NCBI RefSeq assembly: GCF_013368755.1
Contig: NC_049564.1
Span: 1,496,001-1,560,000 of the forward strand
From: Talaromyces rugulosus
Lineage: Eukaryota; Ascomycota; Eurotiomycetes; Eurotiales; Trichocomaceae
DNA: 64,000 nucleotides
Direction of reading: 5' to 3'
Of this stretch, positions 10,212 to 20,064 are shown in pieces. The position numbers and the translations under genes were made by a program. The notes below the pieces were generated by a model. It made no database searches. It was not told the DNA's origin and saw only the letters and a program-made list of their open reading frames with translations. The stretch's first letter is position 1; the number at the start of each line of letters is the position of its first letter.

Positions 10212-11654
10212 ATGGCTTCCCTCTCGTTTTTGTTTTTTCTTTCTTTCTGGGTTTCATTCACTACTGCTGCCCCCTGGATCGTGACCGAGTACTACGAGGA
10301 AATCGTCACTGTGGTCAGCGATTACTACGACGTGTACACCGGGGCTGCAGAGACCTACACGCAGATCCAGACCATCTCGTCGCCCACAGGTCTCGCGCCG
10401 CTGGCCACAGCTACCATCACGCAGACTGGTGACAGCGAGTATGGTTACGGCGAGGACAGCGACCCTGCAACCATTGTGCAGGTGCTGTATCCATTCCAGT
10501 CCTTTGCTGCTGTCTCGAGCAGCTACGACTACGGGTACGAAGACTCGGTGTACACAAACTACGTCCTCGCTCTCGCCTTCACAGCACCCACTCAGTGCAG
10601 CTCCTCATGGACCTACACCACCGATGTGAGCGTGTATCCGCCTGTCGCCATCAAGCCAACCTCGATATCGACCAGTTTGTACGTAGACAACAGCCAGCCG
10701 TTTCAGCCCACGACTGTGACCGAGGTGTACGCGTACGTTGATCCCACGCAGGTACCGGCTTCAAGTCTATCGGTGCTGAGGGAGAACTACTCGCCGTATC
10801 CGTCTTGCTACAATCCCAATCCAATCGATTCTGCTTCTTCCTCTTCTTCCTCTTCGTCGTCGTCGTCGTCGTCTTCGTCTTCCTCAGAACCATACTATTG
10901 CGGGTATTACTACTGCAGCGACGGCAGCTGGATCAACGACTCGTACTACTACGGCATCTCACCTCTCGCCATCATCCTCATCACCGTCCTTGGCTGGACC
11001 TTTGTGATCTTCATCGCCGGCCTGTTCGAAAACTATTTCCACTTTCAACGCTTGATGAAAGGCTGGCAAGCCCGCCGCGGTCTGCCCATTACCTGGTGGT
11101 TCTGGATTTTCCCGGTGAGCTGGCTAGTCTGTCTGGGTTTCAGTCGTAAAGGTTTCCAAGCACGCACCGTCGAGGATGCAGAGGTTCTGCGTGAGAAGTG
11201 GGAAGAGACGGGTTTTTGGAAGAAAAAGGGTCTGTGGCTGCGGCATGGGTTTGGCACGGGGTATCCATCTATGATATTGCTGGGTGGTCCGGCGCCGCCG
11301 CGTGTTGGACGGCCTTCGTCTAAAAAGCCGGTGGCGACGCAGCCTCTATTGCAGATCTCGCCGCCGGAGAGTGCTGCTGCTGTGAGTGCTGCGCCGTCGG
11401 AGGTTAGGGTTGGTGGAGAGGGGGGAGGTACTGGTGTTGATCAGCCTGAAATGTCCGGTGTCCTGCCGTCGCCGCCAACTTCTGCTACTCTGCAAGTTCC
11501 GAGTAGATCTGTGGGGACCAGGTCTGTGGAAACTGCTCACTCGCAAGAACCTGCAGAATCTGCAGAATCTACAGAAAATGCACAGCCAGAGCTTCAGCCC
11601 CGGCCGTCCTCGGAGATTCTGCCAGAGACCAGACACGATGATGCCCGCTCTTGA
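10212..11654 (+). CDS. Tyr/Ser-rich membrane protein, unknown function
   Basis: This is a single-exon protein of 480 residues. The start at 10212 opens a clear signal peptide (FLFFLSFWVSFTTA, cut near AAPW). An ectodomain of about 200 residues, rich in Tyr, Ser and Thr, follows and includes a pure Ser run coded by TCT/TCG triplets (10830-10884). A Cys-containing stretch (YYCGYYYCSDGSW) comes next, then a strong transmembrane segment (LAIILITVLGWTFVIFIAGLF, about residues 256-276) and a second hydrophobic patch (WWFWIFPVSWLVCLGF). The tail is Pro/Ser-rich with repeated ESAESTE units. The plan recalls fungal surface or wall-sensing proteins, but there is no recognised sensor domain, so function is open. 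Confidence 0.75.
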   Translation: MASLSFLFFLSFWVSFTTAAPWIVTEYYEEIVTVVSDYYDVYTGAAETYTQIQTISSPTGLAPLATATITQTGDSEYGYGEDSDPATIVQVLYPFQSFAAVSSSYDYGYEDSVYTNYVLALAFTAPTQCSSSWTYTTDVSVYPPVAIKPTSISTSLYVDNSQPFQPTTVTEVYAYVDPTQVPASSLSVLRENYSPYPSCYNPNPIDSASSSSSSSSSSSSSSSSSEPYYCGYYYCSDGSWINDSYYYGISPLAIILITVLGWTFVIFIAGLFENYFHFQRLMKGWQARRGLPITWWFWIFPVSWLVCLGFSRKGFQARTVEDAEVLREKWEETGFWKKKGLWLRHGFGTGYPSMILLGGPAPPRVGRPSSKKPVATQPLLQISPPESAAAVSAAPSEVRVGGEGGGTGVDQPEMSGVLPSPPTSATLQVPSRSVGTRSVETAHSQEPAESAESTENAQPELQPRPSSEILPETRHDDARS

Positions 11655-11733
11655 TTTAAAAGTGTTTAGAGTACATATGACTAATGTTAGATACTACACT
11701 TAATACATTAATATATTTGATTACTGTTGGCAG

Positions 11734-11961
11734 ATGCCTGAGCAGTCAGGCACGCACGTCACCGTTTACAAGGACGTCAACTGGTATAAACGCACCTCTT
11801 CAACTGAAATGTTCCCAACAAGAATCAGGATCTTTTTCCATGTGTCTAATGTCGACAAAGACCAAAGTCCCATCTACGTCAAGACCTTCATATCCATGTA
11901 TATCAATCAAGATGACCGCATCACCATGACGAAAACCGTCGTAGACAGACTACAAAGCTAA
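11734..11961 (+). CDS. Possible small protein, 75 residues
   Basis: An ATG-started frame of 75 codons lies alone between the membrane protein and the RING gene. The product (MPEQSGTHVTVYKD...) has no signal peptide or membrane segment and no family I recognise. It could be an exon of an unannotated gene or chance. Confidence 0.25.
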   Translation: MPEQSGTHVTVYKDVNWYKRTSSTEMFPTRIRIFFHVSNVDKDQSPIYVKTFISMYINQDDRITMTKTVVDRLQS

Positions 11962-12035
11962 TCCTAATCTTTGCAAATACTTCTTCTTTCCCACTACAAT
12001 CGACATCTACACTGGCAATATATATAAAAAAAAAA

Positions 12036-12416
12036 ATGACCACGCTCGACGACCTGCTCGCCGTCAACCCGGCAGCCAATGACGCTACTCTCGCGTGCCT
12101 TGGAACAACGCGGACAAACGAACAATGCGGCGTATCAACAAAAGCAACAAGCAATCCCATTATCCGTGACAACAACCAAACACAACAAAGAGCAAAAGAA
12201 AAGGAGAAACAAAAGACAGCAGCAACATGGAAAAAAATACAAAGAAATGCGCAACGTCGCCGCAAAATCGTCGTTGGAGATGACGATCTTGAGTATTTAG
12301 CCAGGCTGTCCCTGTGTACAAGGCACCGCAGATCCAGTCAAATAAAGAATCTGGTGCGGCGGATAAAAGACGACATCACTACTCATAACCAGAGCCTGGC
12401 TACTAGGAAACCAGCA

Positions 12417-12451
<35 letters not shown>

Positions 12452-13118
12452 ATCAGAGATGGATCCTTCATCTTTTGAGGAGGCTGGTGGCTATGCTGTG
12501 CGGCGGCAGGCTCAAGAGAGAGCTCAGCACACTTTAAATGTTGCGGTTAACGTATACCGTGCGGTAGAGACAGGTGTAGATGATTCAAATCCAAGGTATA
12601 GAGTACATCGTCATGTCTGTGTCTATCCGTACGAGCCTAACTTGTGGTTTCAACCTAGATCTGTTACGCAGGGGGGACAGGATCAGATGAATCAGTCTCC
12701 TGAAGACAACGAACCAAGTGATCAAGATCAAGAGCGGGAGCAAGACTCGAGGACGACACCCATTCCACTCGTCGAGCACTCGCATATCGGAGAGGACATT
12801 GGCCCGGATCTACCACCAGTGAGTAGAACGCACTTTGGAAACTCGCTGCGTCGCATATCTCACTTTTCAATGCAGTGTTTCTCTCGCGACCGGCGGCAAG
12901 GACGCAAACCGATAGCGCCCAACGACGAGTGCGCCATCTGCCTCGAACGGATGGGGTCCAAACAGGACCTGGCCTGGTGTCGCAAGCAGTGCGGCACCAA
13001 TTTCCATGGGCCCTGCATTGAGAACTGGATCAGCATCTACGAGCGGGGGATAGCAAAGACTTGTCCGGCGTGTCGCGTGGTTTGGAGCGCGCGACGGGAC
13101 TGGGGGGACTTGCGCTAG
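12036..13118 (+). CDS. RING-type zinc finger protein, probable E3 ubiquitin ligase
   Basis: This is a single-exon protein of 360 residues; the ATG directly follows an A-rich leader (11 A). The C-terminus holds a RING-like finger, ECAICLERMG...WCRKQCGTNFHGPCIENW...TCPACRVVW, with the C-X2-C / C-X3-C-X4-H-X2-C / C-X2-C metal ligands at about residues 300-350. The N-terminal half is basic and of low complexity, with a stretch of threonines coded by an (ACG)n repeat (12418-12450) and a short conserved-looking CLGTTRTNEQCG motif near residue 28. Family knowledge suggests ubiquitin ligase activity; substrate and location are not visible. Confidence 0.75.
12418..12450 (+). repeat. ACG trinucleotide repeat (poly-Thr)
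   Basis: About eleven ACG triplets in frame within the RING gene encode a threonine run. Confidence 0.85.
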
Positions 13119-13284
13119 CCGGATAGGGAAACGCAGCCCGGCGATTCGGAGTTAACGTAATTTCTTCTTAGCTATGACCTTTTTTTAATATCATCATCTT
13201 TTTTTTCATTGCTGCCTAGTCCACACCTTATAACTGATCAATTCTCTTCCAATTGATAATAATCAATTGGACAGTCAATTGATC

Positions 13285-14444
13285 ATGAACTTCCTCGACG
13301 AGATCGGGCTCGCCCCCCTCTGGCGCTCCCCGCTCGACACCAAACTGCTCTGTGCGCAGCGCTTCGTGCGCCTGTTTGCCTATGGCTGCTCGACACTCGT
13401 GCTGGCCTCGTACCTTTCTGCCCTTGGCATCCCTGACGACCGCATCGGCCTGTTCATGACCCTGACGCTGGTCGGCGACGTGCTGATCAGCTTCTTTTTG
13501 ACGCTGTTTGCCGATGCCGTGGGCCGTAAAGCCGTCTTGCTGCTGGGCTCTGCAATGATGTGTGTCTCTGGTCTGGTGTTTGCTCTATCTGGCAATTATT
13601 GGGCGCTGTTGGCGGCTGCGGTGTTTGGTGTGATTAGTCCGAGGTTTGTCTTTTTTTCTTTCTATATCACTTTATAAAGATTTGTTAGCTGACTGATCAG
13701 TGGCAATGAAATCGGCCCCTTTCGCGCTGTCGAGGAATCGACTATTGCCCACATCACCTCCAAAGAAAACATGAGCGATATCCTCACCTGGTACCTCTTG
13801 TTTGGCAGCGCTGGTACCTCCCTGGGTATGATGGTGTCTGGTTGGACTATGACCCTGCTGCAGGAGACTAAAGGCTGGGAGTTTGTTCCAGCGTGTCGTG
13901 TGATCTTTCTCATCTATGCGGCTGTCGGTGCGGTCAAGTTTTTGTTGACTGCCGGGCTGAGCAAGAGTGTCGAGGCGGCAAAGAAGCAGAAGAAGAAGCA
14001 GGTCTCTCAGCCAGATCCTGCTTCAAACGGACGGGTTTCGGAGACAGAGCCGTTGCTGGGTTCAAGCCAAGAACAACTGCCAGAAACAGAAACAGAACCA
14101 CAACAAGAACAACCTGTCGGCCCCAGACGGTCCATTCCATTTCTGCCCGGCGTTGAACCGCAATTCGTAGGACTGGTGACGAGCGTGATCCTCCTTTTTG
14201 CGCTGGACTCTTTTGCCTCTGGTCTGGCTTCTTTGTATGTTCCGTCCAATCTAAATTTTCAGGCAATCACTAACGAACCAGAACGTGGATAACGTATTTC
14301 TTCCGACGTAAATTCAACCTCCCCGAGGGCCGTCTGGGCTCGTTCTTCTCCGGCACCAGCATCATCCAGGCTTTGTCCATGCTAGTCGCCTCGTCGATAG
14401 CCAAACGCTTCGGAAACGTCAAGGTATGTCTCTCTCTTTTACAG

Positions 14445-14478
<34 letters not shown>

Positions 14479-14894
14479 GAAACTAAGAAAACAAACAGAC
14501 CATGGTCTTCACCCACCTCCCCTCCACCTTCTGCCTCGCCATGATCCCCATCCCGTCTTCGCTGCCTATCGCCATGGTCTTTGTGATCCTGCGCGCCTGC
14601 ACGCAAAACATGGACGTCGCCCCGCGCTCGACATTTCTAGCGACTGCCCTGCCGCCGGACCAGCGCACGGCCATCATGGGCACTATCAATGTGGCCAAGA
14701 CGAGTGCGGCGAGTTTGGCACCGCTGCTGACGGGTTTGCTAGCCGCGAGGGGCATGTTTTGGGTAGCCTTTGTCATGGCAGGCGCGCTCAAGGCGGCGTA
14801 TGATATTGGCATGTTGGTTACGTTTGGTGATACGGATAGGAGGTTGAGAGAGGAGGCAGCCGCTGAAGCTGCGCAGAGAGACGAGGAGGCTTGA
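13285..14894 (+). CDS. MFS transporter
   Basis: The protein of 476 residues is built from four exons: 13285-13643, 13701-14234, 14282-14423 and 14499-14894. All joins keep phase. It is a major facilitator: many hydrophobic helices, the loop 2-3 signature region near LFADAVGRKAVLLLG (similar to G-X3-D-X2-G-R-[KR]), and a long hydrophilic loop rich in Gln/Glu (residues about 210-290) splitting two six-helix halves. In the second half, RACTQNMDVAPRSTFLA and GTINVAKTSAASLAPLLTG resemble a group of fungal MFS proteins of unknown substrate. The third intron carries an AAAGA/AAGAAAC microsatellite. Substrate and direction of transport cannot be told. Confidence 0.85.
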
Positions 14895-15032
14895 TTTATT
14901 ATATATATATATATACATAATATGGTAGTATGAATGTATAGAAGGTTTAGAACTGGGATTTTTTTGGATTATTTTCTCTTTATGGAATATTGATTTTTGT
15001 CGATCTGTCAAAGTAGTTCATAGTTATAGCGA

Positions 15033-15700
15033 TCAACTGATAACTGTCCACCCGTGACTTTCCATTTCCCTGTATACGCCTACACCCAGAGAGAAGGGCA
15101 TTAAAGCCCTCACAACAACAATATCCAGTAGAGATTGAATAGCTCTTAGACGAATATTAATCAGCGCTAAACCCTCAGCAACGTTACTAAGGCAGTCTTC
15201 CCCCCCCCCCCCCAGGATGCGGCTACCTCGAATCGCACACCCTAAATGGGTCATTTTAAACTGAATAATCTTCAGACTAGTGCAATTCTGTTGAATTTGG
15301 TTGAACAGAGAATCAAAAGTCTCTACCATAGGGACATCATGACCATCTCCACGATCTAGAGTGAACCAGGGAAAGGGGATAATGAGATGCTGGAGATAAC
15401 TTGCATTTTCGAGGCCGATTCTTTTGAAAGGGTGAGAAATCATCGTAAGGTCTGGGTTGAAATATGCATGAGCAGAAGACGAACCTGAAGCTATTCTGGC
15501 TGTAAAGCAGAAAGCTGGCTTCGCGGTGGATAGTTTTATTGACGCGAAGAATCTCGGTTTGGATCTCTAGCAGGTACAGGATATTCTGGCTGGTGTATGA
15601 ACCGCAAGGCCCATAAAATAACAGGCTCTCTTTGCACGACTATGTATTTGTATATCTCGTTGCGAATCTCAGGGGGGAGGCTGAGGAAGCTGGTCGGCAT
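15033..15700 (-). pseudogene. Broken F-box-like (2EXR-type) gene
   Basis: The minus strand from the ATG at 15700 reads MPTSFLSLPPEIRNEIYKY, the usual opening of a large fungal F-box-like family. It is followed in another frame by EILRVNKTIHREASFLLYSQN and in a third by IGLENASYLQHLIIPFP, all typical of the same family and in the right order. At least two frameshifts separate these blocks (near 15590 and 15450), with no plausible introns. A run of 14 C (15200-15213) lies within the 3' part. The gene is therefore read as dead; homopolymer error could account for only one of the lesions. Confidence 0.75.
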
Positions 15701-15833
15701 GGCACTGGTTGTAGAACTTTGCGGATGCTCCTTTAAATGCGTAAATTAGTTATGAATGTCTTCGAAATGGGTGGATTATGGTGGTTGAAGTTTGGCAGTC
15801 GAGTGGCGTGAGAAAACTAGCCTTTTGTTGTTG

Positions 15834-15910
15834 TTAGTGGTGACTGGTAAAAGCCGCCGTTTGCAAGGCGGTCGTGTTGAGGGTTAGGCACCAGTTGACG
15901 ACACCACTAA
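15834..15910. other. Nested inverted repeat with three stems
   Basis: Outer arms TTAGTGGTG (15834-15842) and CACCACTAA (15902-15910) are perfect complements over 9 bp. Inside lie ACTGGT (15843-15848) with ACCAGT (15890-15895), and CCGCC (15854-15858) with GGCGG (15867-15871). It lies between the F-box pseudogene and the Dal5-type transporter. It does not fit a tRNA because there is no T-loop. It could be a small structured RNA or the end of a small transposon. Confidence 0.45.
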
Positions 15911-16089
15911 AAATAACATCGTCCATACGAAATTCATATGATACATGAATTCAATTCGAAAAGCGACTCTATAGATGCTACCTGTCCAACTGGTTTCTGG
16001 TGACTTGGTGGTATTTCATTTGGCGACCATATAACGTCTAGATGACAGTCTGTTACTATACATTGGGTCTGTAAAACTTGATTTTCTCA

Positions 16090-17675
16090 TCAGATAGCAT
16101 ATCGATAATCCGGCCGCCCTTCCATGCCAGGCGCACAAGGTGTTTCTCCACTGTCCAGCTTCTTGTTCAAATGGACATAATACTGCCTCAGAACCAGACA
16201 GGCCAACATGAATACGCCCTGGGTCACGCCACAGGTAACCAGCGCAGGCACATATACAGGCGCATCCTGTGCGCGAAACGACACCGAAGAGAAAATACCC
16301 GCTATATTCATAGCCATATAGTTCAGTCCCAGGGCAACGGCTCGGCCGGTTGTTGTTGGGACATTGGAGGCCAGCCATACAGGGATAATATTGCTGGGGA
16401 TAAAAGTGAAACCTGTGATAAGAAAAGTCAAGAAGTAGCCTACACTAGGATGGGACTCGAGGTCGAGGGTTCCGAGAAGAATCCAGCCCAGCAGCGAGAC
16501 GACGATAGTGCTGGACGCGACGAGGGCACGCTGTTGCAGACGGTCAGATGTCCATGTCGCTGAGATTTGGATCACCGAGGCCACCAGGTTCGGCCCGATT
16601 GTGTAGAGGTTGGCCTTGACTGTGTCTTTGGTGAGGCGTTTGATGAGAGTCTGGAAGAAACAGTTAGTTTCAACTTCTTCAACTCTGTGGATTAAAAGAG
16701 AGAAAACCACTCACAGGCAAGAAATTCGAGCTACTCGCCACGCCAACGCCATACATCAGCGCGAGAAAGGCATATGCCCAAGTCGGCCAATGCAGCAGCT
16801 GTGCCTTGGCATCGTTCCATCGAAATCGGTTGTCCTGCTCTTCAGTGTCCTCGGCAAGACGCTTCTTGGCCAGATCTTTCTCACCCCGGGAATACCATTT
16901 GCTTGCCTGTACACCTCGAGGGGCGAAGAAGAAGAGGATGACTGCGCCAGCTACAGTTATAGATCCTTCGATCAGGAACAGATATTGCCAGCCCTGGTTT
17001 CATTAGTATTACCCTATACATGACCATTGGAGAGCATCTTACATGTAACCCGCCTGTCCAACGGAATACACTCCAGGAGATGAGTCCGCTGACTGCACCA
17101 GCAATAAACCCCATCTGACCGATGATAGACACTCGAACACCAATCTCCCTACGCGTGTAAAACAGCGTCAGGTAGTACACCTCGCAAGGCTTATAGGCGG
17201 CCTCCGCTGCGCCCATGACAATGCGCGTGGCCATAATGCCACCAAAATTAGTGGCCGCCGTCGATGCCATGGTGCAGATTCCCCAAACGCCAATGGCGAG
17301 CGAGATGATCACATTTGGATTGAACCTCTTAGCGGCAATGGTCCATGGAACATTAAATAGAGCATAGGGAACGTAGAAGAGAACAAGCAAAAGTGAGTAC
17401 TGGTTGCCAACCAGACCAAGGTCTGTCTCTAGACCGTCCGTTTTTGCATTTCCCAAGTTCGCGCGGTCAAGCGTGTTGGTGAAATAGGCGATGCCTGTAG
17501 TGAGCTATCGTTAGTCGAAATTCCTCGTTTGAATTTTTAAATCATAAGAGAGGCGCATACATAGTCCTGGCAGCACGAGAAAGTCCGTCTTCCTCAGAAG
17601 CCTTTTCCGCACCACGGTTTCGCTAGCTTGGGAGATCTCGACATCGTGCTTGTCATCACGATCGCTATCGGCCAT
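16090..17675 (-). CDS. MFS transporter of the allantoate permease (Dal5) family
   Basis: Four exons (17675-17561, 17494-17043, 16993-16715, 16650-16090) give 468 residues; all three introns (66, 49 and 64 nt) have GT-AG ends and exact phase. The sequence has about 12 hydrophobic helices and the anion:cation symporter pattern: KTDFLVLPGLC then AYFTNTLDRANLGNAK in helix 1, NQYSLLLVLFYVPYALFNVPW, GGIMATRIVMGAAEAAYKPCEVYYLTLFYTRREIG, and WLASNVPTTTGRAVALGLNYM in the C-terminal half. Relatives carry allantoate, nicotinate, pantothenate or other small organic anions. A short acidic N-terminus faces the cytosol. The exact substrate is not decidable; the dipeptidase start lies about 340 bp away on the other strand, so a shared promoter is possible. 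Confidence 0.88.
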
Positions 17676-18016
17676 GGCGACTGCTATGCTTTCTATAAAC
17701 TAATTTGCTAAGTATTGTCGCACGTTCTTACCAGAATGACAGCCTCATATATAGACGGCAACCGAGCCTGAAAGGCACTTATCACTAGATGGCGCCATAG
17801 CGGAGTAGTATCATTTGACGTACTATTCCAAGCGCGAAATTCGGCTTGGTTACCGGTTGTTCGTTAGTCGAAACTTAGAACGAGACGAATATGCCATGAC
17901 TTATGGAGCAAGGAACGAGGTAAATTAGCCGCCGAAGCCGGGGGTGCCTAGTTAACTGTTATACCCTGCCTCAGGCAAGGGTTTTCCCCTCCATCTTCTT
18001 TCAACTACCCACCACC
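17676..18016. other. Divergent intergenic region (transporter / dipeptidase)
   Basis: These 341 bases separate two divergently transcribed genes. The two starts could share regulatory sites. I see no defined operator. Confidence 0.4.
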
Positions 18017-19579
18017 ATGCCTGAGGCCGTACCTGTGAGCCTTTCAGAAAGGCTGGAGAGCGTTAATGAGCGAGAAGATAATAATACGGCGCTCATCGTT
18101 CACCCTCAACGTCGGCAATCATGGGTTTGGCGCGCGCTGGGGGTCGCAGGGCTCGCCGTCCTCGTCGCTCCCTTGATATCGGTGGCAAGCTGGCTGGTCC
18201 CAGGCGAGGCACCTATTGATCCTACAAACTATGCGCTGCGGACGCGGCGAGTGCTACAGTCAACGCCGTTGATCGATGGGCACAATGATCTCCCGTGGCT
18301 ACTGCGCATCGAGCTGCAAAATCGCATCTACGACGGCCGCTTCGACCCGACTCAGCGTCTGCTGGGCCACACGGATATCAATCGCATGAAGCAGGGTTTA
18401 ATGGGTGGCCAATTCTGGAGTGTCCACGTGCACTGCGACAAGGCTCAAAAGCACTTTGAGGACCCGTCGGTGAGGAATTATGCAGCAAATAAATGACTCT
18501 GGCTTACGGTGGTTTCTAGTGGCTGGTGCGAGACACGCTCGAGCAGATTGACGTCGCAAAGCGGTTTATTGCTGAGTATCCCGACATATTCACCTACTGT
18601 ACCACCCCGTCATGCGTGCGCAAAGCTTTCAAGTCTGGCAAGATCTCGAGCATGCTCGGCATCGAGGGCGGCCATCAGCTGGGCGGTTCTATAGCGGCTA
18701 TCCGGCAAGCCTACGATCTAGGAGTACGCTACATTACAACAACGCACAATTGCAACAATGCGTGGGCTACATCGGCATCAACGGTAGCGGCAGGGGGCGA
18801 GGACCCGGGCCTGACTGCCTTTGGGGCTGCGTATGTGCGCGAGATGAACCGGCTGGGCATGATGCTAGACTTGTCGCATGTTTCCCACCAGACCATGCGC
18901 GACGTGCTGTCGCTAACCCAGGCGCCTATCATCTTCTCTCATTCGGGGGCATTTTCTATCACACCGCATCTGCGCAACGTCCCAGATGACGTGCTCCGGG
19001 GCGTCCGCAGGAACGGAGGAATTGTCATGGCTGTGTTTGTCAATCGCTTCCTCAACATGAAGGATCCTAGCGCAGTGACTATCCACGATGTGGTCGACCA
19101 CATCTGGCACCTGGCCGAAGTCGCAGGCTGGGAACATGTCGGACTTGGCTCCGACTTTAGCGGCACGCCGCACACGCCGGCTGGACTAGAGGTGCGTATA
19201 GTTTTAATCCACTGATTGTTCCTTGCTGACCAACCGAAAACACGTTCAGGATGTATCCAAGTTTCCAGACTTGGTCGAACTACTCATGGCACGCGGGGCC
19301 ACCGACGACCAAATACGTCTTCTTGTCGGAGAGAACCTCCTCCGAGTGTGGGCCGATATCGAGCGTCGAGGACAGGAGGTACGGGCAGAGGGTTCCAGGC
19401 CGGTCGAGGACGAGTGGGAAGGCCGGAAATGGCACACCCATTACAGAAGTTCGCCCTACATGTACCGGTCTACACGGGAGAGGGCTATCAGGGAGGAATG
19501 GGGCGAGCCCAATCAGTTCAGTGTCGGGAAATCCGGCAAACATGAGCAAAAGGTGGTAAAGGCGGACGAAGACATATGA
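18017..19579 (+). CDS. Membrane dipeptidase (peptidase family M19)
   Basis: Three exons (18017-18469, 18520-19191, 19250-19579) give 484 residues. Family M19 enzymes are dinuclear-zinc dipeptidases related to renal dipeptidase. The metal ligand motifs are visible in order: DGHNDLPW (His and Asp), the bridging Glu in GIEGGHQLGG, His in DLSHVSHQT, FSHSGAF, and Asp in GLGSDFSG. An N-terminal hydrophobic segment (LGVAGLAVLVAPLISVASWLV, about residues 43-63) after a polar leader suggests a type II membrane anchor, unlike the shorter cytosolic GliJ-type enzymes of epipolythiodioxopiperazine clusters. Likely role: cleavage of dipeptides, or glutathione-derived Cys-Gly adducts, at a membrane. It lies between a Dal5-type transporter and a P450. 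Confidence 0.9.
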
Positions 19580-20064
19580 CTGGTCGCGTATTAGTTGCTC
19601 CATGAGTCGTGTTTGGCCTCGAAATGGCCGTGTCCGACATCTAATTATGTCTGAACCATAAAATCTGTATATATCGCATATTCGTGAATAATACGGGGTC
19701 AACCTATTATTGGTGCTCCCCTCAGTTTAATTCCATGTCATCCATCAAGCGATTGCGCGCATAAATCATTCCCAATATTTATCATGACTCGGTTAGCAGT
19801 CATAGTGTCTCGGCCAGCGGGGTAATTAATCTCAATCAAAAGCGTTTCCAGTTTATACAGCAATGTCGTGATTATAGCAGCGATAGCGTGATGTTCCAAC
19901 GTCTCCCGCCTTTTATTTCCCTTTTCGGGAAAAAATCCGGACTTAGGGCTACGGGACTCTTATCGCTTTCAAATCACCAACCGCGATTTTATTATTATTC
20001 ATCAAGATTGGTTTTTCCATGATCAGAGCGAGATTATCTGGAATTGTTTCCTCCAATCGTCACA
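19580..20064. other. Intergenic, nothing recognised
   Basis: About 485 bases between the dipeptidase stop and the P450 start. It is AT-rich in places. I see no gene or clear control site. Confidence 0.45.

Noticed and set aside
15834..15910. tRNA gene with GCA or TGC anticodon in the loop TTTGCAA
   Set aside because: The anticodon-like hairpin can be drawn, but there is no T-loop (GGTTCGA-type) sequence and the outer stem is 9 bp, not 7.
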